Positions 1-7,600 of a stretch of DNA of 64,000 nt are shown in pieces. The DNA is from a bacterium (GTDB lineage Bacteria > Patescibacteriota > Minisyncoccia > Minisyncoccales > JAGGSE01). Positions within the stretch are counted from its first letter, which is position 1. Every line of letters starts with the position of its first letter. Where the stretch lies: positions 32,905-96,904 of the forward strand of contig JAGGSE010000232.1 of the NCBI GenBank assembly GCA_021159225.1, written 5' to 3'. The notes beneath the pieces were generated by a model. The model did not search any database. It saw only the letters and a program-made list of their open reading frames with translations, and was not told where the DNA came from. A program made the position numbers and the translations under genes.

Positions 1-339
1 CCTGATTATTATGTAGAATTTGGTCGAAGTGTTTATGCTCCTTACCTTCAGAGAGTTTTGCCTGAAGCTGTACAGCTCTTTCAGCAAGCTACTAAGCATT
101 ATGGTTCGGTACGCCCTTCAGTTAGGCGTAATTTTGTGAGGTTGCAGTTTTATCGGGCTTTAATGGACGACCCTTTTAACACGTCCGTGATATCAATTCC
201 CAGCCTTCAAAGTCCAGAAGAGGGCTTTTCTGAGGCTTTTTCGCTTTTTGCACATTCAAATCTTCAGCATCGTAGGTTTCTTAGACTTAAGTGGCCTGAG
301 GCACGTGACTATTTTGCTACTTTGGAAGGAGTACTGTGA
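1..339 (+). CDS. Metalloprotease-like protein, C-terminal part (5' end cut off)
   Basis: The reading frame is open from base 1, so the gene starts outside the window; about 112 codons are visible. The end contains SPEEGFSEAFSLF followed by a short Arg-rich tail. This matches the C-terminal block (S-x-x-EGFAEEF) of the two HEFGH proteins at 58.1 and 59.0 kb and the SFAELFATYI block of the portal fusion. In gluzincin-type metalloproteases a Glu in such a helix completes the zinc site. The HExxH helix itself would lie upstream and is not visible. It is followed directly by a Cys-rich small gene of the type that also precedes the 58 kb protease, which supports the family call. The substrate is unknown. 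Confidence 0.6.
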   Translation, partial: PDYYVEFGRSVYAPYLQRVLPEAVQLFQQATKHYGSVRPSVRRNFVRLQFYRALMDDPFNTSVISIPSLQSPEEGFSEAFSLFAHSNLQHRRFLRLKWPEARDYFATLEGVL

Positions 340-578
340 TGACTGAATTCGACCCAATTCGGTGGCTGTCCAAGTATCGAGCAAAACATCTCGGAGAAGA
401 TCACTTCTCCCTGTGCTCTTTTTGTAAACATTTCCGTGAGGATTGTACTTGTGTAGCGTTTCCCAAAGGAATTCCAGGAAAGTACTTGTTCTTTGATGTC
501 TATCACCTTGAGAAAGATCCTTCTCAGAAAGGGGATGCTGTATTTGAATTGTCTTCTCGTTTTGTGAAGGAGAAGTAA
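339..578 (+). CDS. Small Cys-rich protein, CxxCKH...AFPKGIP family
   Basis: This is a protein of about 79 residues with the order CSFCKHF, DCTCVAFPKGIPG, then an acidic Gly/Asp tail with VFEL. The Cys spacing suggests a small metal-binding knuckle. A paralogue at 57.9 kb shares CYQCKH, CKAFPKGIP and DYIFE, and it too sits beside a metalloprotease gene. Start: ATG at 339 overlaps the upstream stop (TGATG) with GGAAGGA just before it; GTG at 336 is an alternative. Function is unknown. The repeated pairing suggests it is a partner, regulator or substrate of the protease, which is inference only. Confidence 0.65.
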   Translation: MTEFDPIRWLSKYRAKHLGEDHFSLCSFCKHFREDCTCVAFPKGIPGKYLFFDVYHLEKDPSQKGDAVFELSSRFVKEK

Positions 579-580
579 CT

Positions 581-1549
581 ATGCTGAAGATTTTATATAT
601 TTGTAAAGACTTTACTAACTGGATTGGACATGGACATCTAGCCTTTAAGAAAGCTCTTGCTAAAGTTGCTGATGTTACTTTTCATCACAAGCCCTGTCAC
701 GTACCTACGCTATTGAAGGAGCTCGCTGACAAAGGGAAAACTTTTGATCTACTCATGTTGGGTGAAGCTCCTCCAGTAACTCCTCCTTTGACAGGGCTAG
801 CTGAGATTAAGCTTCCTAAGGTAGTTCACTATTGGGATGTTCATGCTTATCAGAGAGATCGGCTCCTGTTTATCAAGGAGAATAAAATCGACTTTGTGGT
901 AGTAAAGTTTAAAGAAGGGACGCTCAAGTTGTTTCCTCGACTCCTTGATGTAGTTCCTTGTGAGTGGTTACCTATTGGAGTTGACACTCACGTGTTTAAG
1001 AAATGGTCTCAAACGAAGACCATAGACATCTTACTAACCGGAGCTATTCTCCCTGATGTTTATCCTATGAGAACATCTTATTTACGTACGTTTAAGGGGT
1101 ACCCTGGTTTTGTACACGTCCCTCATCCTGGTTATGGTCACTTTGATTCACGAACTGCGATTGTTCATGATACCTACGCGAAGCTTTTGAACTCAGCTAA
1201 AGTTTGCCCTACTTGTGGTAGTATCTACAATTACTCCATTCAGAAGTTCTTCGAGATTCCCGCGTCTTTTTCTCTTTTGGCAGCTCCACCTATTAACGAC
1301 ATTGTAGAACTTGGGTACGTTCCAGATAAACACTTTTTGCCCGTCTCACCAACTTCCTTTGAGGATAAAATTCTCTCAGTGTTAAGGGACGAAGACCGCT
1401 TAGTTGAGATTACGACACGAGGGTATAGATTAGTTCGTAAGTTCCACAGTGTCGATGTGAGAGCAAAGCAGTTTGTTAACTTGATGTGTAGAGCTGTATT
1501 GGGCGTTAAGCAGCCATTTGATGGGTTAAGGGAGTTTTCTCTGAGGTGA
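581..1549 (+). CDS. CgeB-like glycosyltransferase (GT-B fold)
   Basis: The protein has 322 residues. The N-terminal half starts with a Rossmann-like strand (LKILYICKDF) and a domain ending in KVVHYWDVHAY. The C-terminal half has PIGVDTHVFK, then a receiver-type domain with KFFEIPASFSLLAAPP and VELGYVPDKHFLPV. This is the layout of the CgeB/Glyco_trans_1_2 group of retaining GT-B enzymes, where the FEIPA(C)G-like motif contacts the sugar nucleotide. It would act in the cytoplasm, transferring a sugar from a nucleotide donor to an unknown acceptor. It overlaps the next gene, a SqdB-like epimerase, by four bases, so the two are translationally coupled. ATG at 581 has AAGGAG eight bases upstream. 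Confidence 0.75.
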   Translation: MLKILYICKDFTNWIGHGHLAFKKALAKVADVTFHHKPCHVPTLLKELADKGKTFDLLMLGEAPPVTPPLTGLAEIKLPKVVHYWDVHAYQRDRLLFIKENKIDFVVVKFKEGTLKLFPRLLDVVPCEWLPIGVDTHVFKKWSQTKTIDILLTGAILPDVYPMRTSYLRTFKGYPGFVHVPHPGYGHFDSRTAIVHDTYAKLLNSAKVCPTCGSIYNYSIQKFFEIPASFSLLAAPPINDIVELGYVPDKHFLPVSPTSFEDKILSVLRDEDRLVEITTRGYRLVRKFHSVDVRAKQFVNLMCRAVLGVKQPFDGLREFSLR

Positions 1550-2622
1550 GAATCGCAATTCTAGGGGCAGACGGCTACTTAGGTTTTGCACTTTCACATC
1601 ATTTGCTTAGAGAAGGGCACTCTGTACTAGGCGTTGACAATTTAAAGCGGGAGTCTTTAGTAGAGGCGACCTCCTCTTATTCGATTATTCGTCACTCTTT
1701 TGAGTCCTTAAAAGATTTACAGACTGTTGAGTTAGATGTTACAGATTCCGCTGCCTTACGTGACCGATTGGAGAAGTTTGAGCCTGATTTGATTGTCGAC
1801 TTATCCCGGTTATACAGCCCAGCCCTTTTTCAGCAGCGAGACCAATTGCTTTGTGTTACTAACCTTTACAACACCATTTCGGTTGTAAATACACTAGCTT
1901 CGTCCGCTTTACGTAACGTTCCTTTATTTGTGGTAACCGATCTAAACTCCTATTATCCCTCACAACTACCGGTTCCAGAAGGTCCGTTATTGATTCACCA
2001 CAATGAGCTTGAGGATTTTTTACCTTTTCCATTGAAAGGGGACTCTCTTAATCAGTGTACTGAAGCCTTTGTTCAAATTTTCTTAACATATGCTCGTAAC
2101 CACTTAAAACTCAAGTTAGTCGATCTCCGTGTAGGTTCTGTGTATGGTGTGTATCCAAGTGAGGAACCACTTCATCGATTGCACGTTGACAAGTTTCATA
2201 GTACCGTCATTAACTACTATTGCGCCCGAGGCGTCCGTCAAGGGATCGTAAATGTGCCTCAGGAGGGTTACTATACTATTATCTCGTTGAATCAATTTGT
2301 TGAGAGTTTTACTTACTTGTTGACTAAGAAGGTGGACAAACCCATTGTTCATTTGTTCGATCGGCTGGTCAGCTTTCAGGATTTGATTTATAAGATAAAA
2401 CATGTTTTTGCGGAGGATTTTGGGTATAGACTACGAATTGGGTTCTTTCGTACTAAAACATTTGAGTTTACTTGGCCACAGTTTGTCCACATTGAAAGGG
2501 AACTCTTGAGTGATTGTTTCTTAAGTGATACAATTGAGCTTGAGGATGATTTGAGAACGTTGATCGATGTGTGCTTCAGGAATAAGAAGAAAATCACTTC
2601 GTTACCTCGTTCTTTGTGGTAG
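1546..2622 (+). CDS. SqdB-like extended SDR protein with degenerate active site
   Basis: The protein has 358 residues and starts with GTG overlapping the upstream stop. The N-terminus MRIAILGADGYLG is a textbook GxxGxxG NAD(P) motif, and residues such as VDNLKRESL and KFEPDLIVDLSR track the UDP-sulfoquinovose synthase at 55.6 kb. However, the position of the catalytic T-M-G-E-Y reads TDLNSYY. The YxxxK region (SFYHxxK in SqdB) reads DSLNQCTEAF, so the catalytic Tyr and Lys seem lost. I infer a diverged, probably non-catalytic or re-purposed relative that may bind a nucleotide sugar or partner the neighbouring glycosyltransferase. An epimerase/dehydratase with unusual catalytic residues is the alternative. 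Confidence 0.7.
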   Translation: MRIAILGADGYLGFALSHHLLREGHSVLGVDNLKRESLVEATSSYSIIRHSFESLKDLQTVELDVTDSAALRDRLEKFEPDLIVDLSRLYSPALFQQRDQLLCVTNLYNTISVVNTLASSALRNVPLFVVTDLNSYYPSQLPVPEGPLLIHHNELEDFLPFPLKGDSLNQCTEAFVQIFLTYARNHLKLKLVDLRVGSVYGVYPSEEPLHRLHVDKFHSTVINYYCARGVRQGIVNVPQEGYYTIISLNQFVESFTYLLTKKVDKPIVHLFDRLVSFQDLIYKIKHVFAEDFGYRLRIGFFRTKTFEFTWPQFVHIERELLSDCFLSDTIELEDDLRTLIDVCFRNKKKITSLPRSLW

Positions 2623-2633
2623 GAGGAAAGAGT

Positions 2634-3521
2634 ATGAGAGTCCTAATCTTGGACGATGAGGCGCCAGTAAGGGACTTTTTTAAGTCTTTCCTCGAGAGTA
2701 GTTTTGACAATTGTGAGTGTTATACTTGCGGTTCAGTTCAAGAGTTTAAGAAGTTAAATACTGAAGTCAATCCCGATTTCTACATCCTTGACGTTGTCCT
2801 ACTCAATGGGCAAGTGTTCTCAGCGGTGGACCAGTTTGACCCTGCACGGGCGATACTTGTGACAGGTTACGATTCGGATAGAGTTCGTAAAATCGCCCGC
2901 GTATATGGGTTTCACGGGGTTCTTCCCAAGCCTGTAAATGGAGACGTGTTGAAAAGTATGCTGGATTCTTTGGTATTGAGGGTGAGCCCCCGCTTACGGT
3001 CTAGAGTTCAGGATTTAATGGGCGTTTTCCCGAAACTGTTTGAAGTTCTTGCAAAGAGTTTGGTTAGTGGGCAGAAAGTGCAAGAATGTGTTGAGATAGT
3101 TGGTAAAGCTCTTAACGCAACAGTGATAGTTTCCCCATTTGAACAAGGTGGTATGATTAGTTTCCCTTTGTTTGCATACTTTAAAGAGGGCGAACCTAAA
3201 ATGCCCCGACGATTTAAGTTACCTAAAGGTTGGTTTGATCAGTTGTTGAACGGGAAATTTGTTACCTGTTTCGAACAGGGACTCGACGAGCTTGGCATCG
3301 ATGTTAAGAGGGCTTTAGCATTTCCTATCAAGGGCGAAGGTATAGGTCAATGGGGTTTCTTCTTGACTTATGATGATAAGGATGCTCCTTATTCTCAAGA
3401 GGAAATTACGTTCGTGAAGTGTGTTACGGATATTCTTGCTCTTGCATTACTCCGGCTACGTCATAATACTACTCTCGAGACTGTGCTTCGCAACGCCATT
3501 ACGAAGGTGAGTGCTTTTTGA
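2634..3521 (+). CDS. Response regulator receiver protein with GAF-like C-terminal domain
   Basis: The protein has 295 residues. Residues 1-120 form a CheY-like receiver: acidic pocket LDDE (6-9), phosphoacceptor Asp53 in YILDVV, Thr77 in LVTGYD and Lys99 in PKP. The second half (about 140-290) runs from LVSGQKVQECVEIVGKALNA to ITFVKCVTDILALALLRLR, which looks like a GAF domain ending in a long helix. No DNA-binding output domain is visible. ATG at 2634 is chosen because AGGAGG lies at 2621-2626. A stand-alone receiver in a phage could intercept a host histidine kinase or sense a ligand through GAF; no kinase gene is in the window. The last 11 bases overlap the next gene. Confidence 0.8.
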   Translation: MRVLILDDEAPVRDFFKSFLESSFDNCECYTCGSVQEFKKLNTEVNPDFYILDVVLLNGQVFSAVDQFDPARAILVTGYDSDRVRKIARVYGFHGVLPKPVNGDVLKSMLDSLVLRVSPRLRSRVQDLMGVFPKLFEVLAKSLVSGQKVQECVEIVGKALNATVIVSPFEQGGMISFPLFAYFKEGEPKMPRRFKLPKGWFDQLLNGKFVTCFEQGLDELGIDVKRALAFPIKGEGIGQWGFFLTYDDKDAPYSQEEITFVKCVTDILALALLRLRHNTTLETVLRNAITKVSAF

Positions 3522-3810
3522 AGTAACGGTGGACTTAAGGAATCTCTCTACAGTCGAAGAATTGTTGGTTGAACTAGTACGAGGGAATACGTCTGCCACG
3601 GAGAAGTTAGTTGAGCGGGTGACTGTGATTGAACGTAAGGCAGAAAGTCTGTGTGAAAATCAAACTTCTGTTGTGTCGAGTGTGACTGAAGTTAAACTCC
3701 GAGTAGATGATATTTGGCGTATTTTACGGAGTTTGTTCATTAAAGTTATCCTAGTTTGTGGCTCCGTTTGTGCGATTAGTTTCGTGTTAGGATATCTTTT
3801 AAAAGGATAG
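3511..3810 (+). CDS. XhlA-like coiled-coil protein with C-terminal membrane anchor
   Basis: This 99-residue protein starts with GTG inside the end of the response regulator gene. Residues 10-65 are a heptad-rich helix (VEELLVELV..., VIERKAESL, VTEVKLRVDDIW). A single hydrophobic segment (about 72-95, VILVCGSVCAISFVLGYLL) and a short Lys-Gly tail follow. A coiled coil followed by one C-terminal transmembrane helix is the layout of XhlA-type hemolysin/holin accessory proteins. Its coupling to a receiver protein rather than to an endolysin is unusual, so it could instead be a membrane partner of the regulator. The family call rests on layout, not on a diagnostic motif. Confidence 0.5.
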   Translation: MLFEVTVDLRNLSTVEELLVELVRGNTSATEKLVERVTVIERKAESLCENQTSVVSSVTEVKLRVDDIWRILRSLFIKVILVCGSVCAISFVLGYLLKG

Positions 3811-3812
3811 GA

Positions 3813-4604
3813 TTACATCTCCGTGATCTTGAAAGAGACCTTCCGCAGTGTTAGATCGTACACCGGAATACAGTTTTGGTGTACTCCCCCCTTTAGCGCT
3901 TTAATCTCTGGCCTCTCTTCTACCGGGAACATTCTCTGTAGTCTAATATAAAGAGGAACGAAGTAGTAAATAGGTATTTTGGGTATTAAGAAGAGATGAT
4001 ATGCAGGTGCGTAGTGTATAAAGTTTTTGATAAGTGTCTGTTTTTCGGGTAAGTCGTTGACTATTTTGTGAAGATCAATGGAAATTGGGTTGGTATAGTT
4101 TTTAGGGTACATAGGCGCGTACTTCCTACTCAAGACCGGCGGTGTGAGCTCTAAATTGTAGATGGGAGCGAACGTTGAGAAAGGTGTTCCGTAGTATGCG
4201 TTTGACCAGTGAACATAAGTTGGTAGAAATTTTTCGAGGACTTGTTTGGTCACTCTGGCGATTGGGTCTTCTTCAATCTTGAGAGGAGTGAAGACCATAA
4301 AATCGAGATCGTGCGGTGTTCCGTAGAAGACTGATCCTGTTACGATCACGTAGGGGTTTTTGATCTGGAAAGGTAACATCCTGTTCAAACTTCTTTTTAC
4401 TTTATGAGCGTTTACCCCTCTCTTACGCAGTTCTCTGACTATTAAGCTGTCGAGTTTCATAAGCTGCGATAGAGTCAAACCCCCGACTTTCCCTCCTTTT
4501 TTTCGGGCCTTTTTAATCAGGGCTACTACAATTGAGTGCTTAAAAAGCAGGTCTTTAGTAGGGATTTTTGATAAATCGGCCCCTAAAAGCTGAGTTACTT
4601 TCAT
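3813..4604 (-). CDS. DNA polymerase beta-type nucleotidyltransferase
   Basis: The protein has 263 residues. The key signature is G90-S91 followed by D99-L100-D101 (VTGSVFYGTPHDLDFMVF), the GS-x(7-13)-DxD pattern of the nucleotidyltransferase superfamily that binds two metal ions. The N-terminal third is a basic helical region (KKARKKGGKVGG, LRKRGVNAHKVKRS) and could bind nucleic acid or a partner. The ATG at 4604 is preferred over longer frames because AAGGAG lies seven bases upstream and a good promoter lies just beyond it. It is transcribed against the surrounding phage genes and converges on the XhlA-like gene. Possible roles are tRNA or nucleotide modification or an abortive-infection or superinfection function; none is proven. 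Confidence 0.65.
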   Translation of the reverse strand: MKVTQLLGADLSKIPTKDLLFKHSIVVALIKKARKKGGKVGGLTLSQLMKLDSLIVRELRKRGVNAHKVKRSLNRMLPFQIKNPYVIVTGSVFYGTPHDLDFMVFTPLKIEEDPIARVTKQVLEKFLPTYVHWSNAYYGTPFSTFAPIYNLELTPPVLSRKYAPMYPKNYTNPISIDLHKIVNDLPEKQTLIKNFIHYAPAYHLFLIPKIPIYYFVPLYIRLQRMFPVEERPEIKALKGGVHQNCIPVYDLTLRKVSFKITEM

Positions 4605-4634
4605 ACTTACTCCTTGCACTAGTTGGTTGGTTCT

Positions 4635-4663
4635 AGTATAAAGGTAAGGAGACGCCGAGTCAA
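4635..4663 (-). promoter_or_regulatory. Sigma70-type promoter for the nucleotidyltransferase gene
   Basis: On the minus strand there is TTGACT (4663-4658), a 17-base spacer and TATACT (4640-4635). The predicted transcript would start near 4628 and reach the Shine-Dalgarno AAGGAG (4615-4610) and ATG at 4604 after a short leader. It is one of the two best promoter matches I see in the window, and it drives a single gene pointing away from the late operon. Confidence 0.7.
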
Positions 4664-4682
4664 CCCGTAGAGGAGGAAGACT

Positions 4683-7600
4683 GTGGAGAGACAACTTGAG
4701 AAGAAGGAGAAGGAACAACAGGTTAAGGAGCGATTAGTTGGAGAGACTTCGATCACTGCAGGAACTTTCGCAAGTTTGGTTACTTCTCTTTCCGCCTCGC
4801 AACTCCGTCAAATCTATAAAGAGACTAATGTTGTGAGGCGGTGTGTTGACCATATTGCGAGTTCTGTTGCGGACCTTCCGCGAGAGTATGATGTAAAGTT
4901 TGGTTTGAAGAAAAGTGAAGTAATCGATCTTATTTTTGTGCGCGAGACTATAACTGGAGAGACTTTTCGAGATGTGTTAATCGCTTTGACAGTGGATTTG
5001 TTGGTGTTGAACAAAGGTGTGTTAGTACCTTTGAAGACATTTGGCGGAAGGTTAACCGGATTTACGGCACGCGATGCAGCCACTTTTTCTCCAGTGTATG
5101 AGAAAGACGGCAGGCTTCGTGGGTTCATTCAACAAGTCGGCTTGGGTAAGGTGTATAAGTTTCGCCCAGATGAGTTAGTGTACATTCAACTTATTCCTAA
5201 AACTTACACTGCTACTGGAGGGTCTATCTTAGAGTCTCTTACTTATGAAGTTACGAGCTTGTTAAAGAACTTAGTGAAAAGCGATCCTGAATCTAGGAAG
5301 CCTATCGGGACATTTATTTTTCCGGAGAGTTTGGACGAGGCAGTTGTTAATAGGTTTCAAGAGGACTTAACCTCGTTAGTATCTGGAGGTAAAGTGAAAA
5401 TCCCCGTGGTATGGGGCGCTGGTAAAGGGGAGTGGATCGAGTTGGTTAAACAATTTGACATTCAGATGGTTGCTACGTTCTTGGATCGCTTAGATTGGCT
5501 AGTTCGGAGCGCTTTTGGATTTGTGCCTCCTGGAAGTAGTTTACTTCAGTCACGACCTAACGAAGATTTGATGTATTCTACCTTAGTCCCTGTGGTTGCT
5601 CGGGCGATCCAGAATCGACTGAATCGGTTTCTTAAACCTTATGGAGTTACTTTTAGTTTTAAGATTCCTCCTGCACACTCGTTGCAACGTATTATTGAAG
5701 GGACTAAGTCAGGGTTGATCTCACCTAATGAGGCCCGTCAGTTTATGTACTTACCACCGGTTAAAGGCGGCGATCAGTTGTCAGTTATGCAGCCTCAAGG
5801 TTTAACTCCTGTAGGGAAGAGTGGGCAACAATCTCCTGTGGTACCTCTCTCGGACGCTAAACAAGATACAGATATTACTCGCTCGCTTTCTATAGAAGAA
5901 GTGAAACAGCTTAGGAATCTCTCTCTTTTGTCCGATGAGAAGGTAGCACGGTTTGTTCTTAGGAGAATTAAGTTGCTGAAATCGATGCAAGAGGAGTTAA
6001 GAGAGGCAGTTCTGGATTATCGTTCTTCTTTTGAAGAGAAGGTGATGTTGCGTCAGGATACCCCTGCTTTACCTTCTTATGTGCCTTTCTTACTACGAGT
6101 AGAAGGGATCATTGATAATTATGAGGCCCAGTCGATTGCGCTGGGTTATGAACGCGTGCTCCAGTTTTGGAACAGACGCGAGTTCGATAAGGATCTGATT
6201 GACGCTGAGATTGCTGAACACGATCGACGACTTCGTCGAGAGTCTATTCGGAGTTGGAAAGAGCGTTTAGATTCTATTCACAATGAAGCAAAAAGAGGTG
6301 AGTGGGATCAAGTTAAAAAAGCTCTTGACAATTTTATACGCGCGATTATTGCCGCCGCAGGGTTTGTCACTTTGTTTGCGAATCTCCCTCTTGTACTTGT
6401 GTCTAAGTTTTTTGAGGAGACACAAGGAGTGCTCTTACGCTGGGTGGGCATATCTGATGATGTTACATGTTATGATGAAGCAACTAAAGTGTTGACGGAT
6501 CGGGGGTGGAAGTTCTTTAAGGATTTGGATGGTACGGAGAGGTTGTTGAGTATTAACCCTGATGATTTGACTCAGGTTGAGTGGCTTAAACCTGTTGCCT
6601 ATCAGACGTTTGAGTACGATGGTGAGATGATTCATTTCGAGGGCTATCAAACGGATCTACTCGTGACACCTGATCATCAGTGTTTTGTGTATGATAATGG
6701 AAGACTTCGGAAAGTTCGCGCAGGAGAGCTGACTCAATTTGCGAAGGTTTCTTTCTACCATGGTGTTCCCGTCGATGTTGCTGACGTGTCTAGTATTTCC
6801 TGTAGTGAAGCAGAAGTTCGCCTTTCTTACTACAAGGGGAAGGTCTACGACGTGACTCTTCCTAAATGGCACACTCTTTACATCATGCGCAATGGGAAGT
6901 GTATGTGGAGTGGTAATTGCGAAGACTGTGCAGCTCTTCAAGGGCGCGTTTTTAAACCATCCACGCTTGAACTGCTTCAAACTTGGCCCGGTTATGGTGT
7001 GCGTTGTGGCCATAACTGTAGGTGTGCCCTTGAACCTGTTTCTAATATTACGCAAGCAAGTGTTAACGAGTGGATCGGTAAAGTTATCAAGTTTAGGAAT
7101 TTGCACGTCCCTCTAAAGGAAGCAGCGCTTGTTTATTCTGACGTAATCGAACATATCGATAAGAAGATCGCAGAAGCTCTCAAAAAGAACCCTCACTTAC
7201 GGGAGCCTTCGTACGTTGCTTTATTTAAGGAAATCCGATTGCGCGAGACTTTAACCCAACCTAAATACGATGCTATACGAAATATACTCGAAATCCCCGC
7301 CTCTTTTACTGAGGAGCAGATTCGTTCAGCTTTTGTCGATGCAGTCGCCCTGAACGTCCTGTTACGTCAGAACTTTCAGTATCCTAGCTCACCTTTCGTC
7401 TCTGAGATAATGTCTATAATGGAGCGGGCCAGGAAAGTGCTTTGGAACGAGCAATTAAGTAAGCTTTTACCTTCAGAGTTGAAAGAGTCTTGGTTGGAAG
7501 GTGATTTCGCTCCTTTTGAGAAATTGTCACTTAAGCTGTTTGATATTCCAGTTAAGGCTTACTTTGATCCCAGAGAGTTTTTTACTTACATGTTCCGGGC

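Noticed and set aside
4683..4740. Longer nucleotidyltransferase start at 4718 on the minus strand
   Set aside because: It would run through the promoter and the ribosome site used by the ATG at 4604.
6657..7106. 149-residue reading frame on the minus strand inside the intein region
   Set aside because: It is antisense to the strongly supported portal fusion, has no ribosome site and shows no protein-like pattern.
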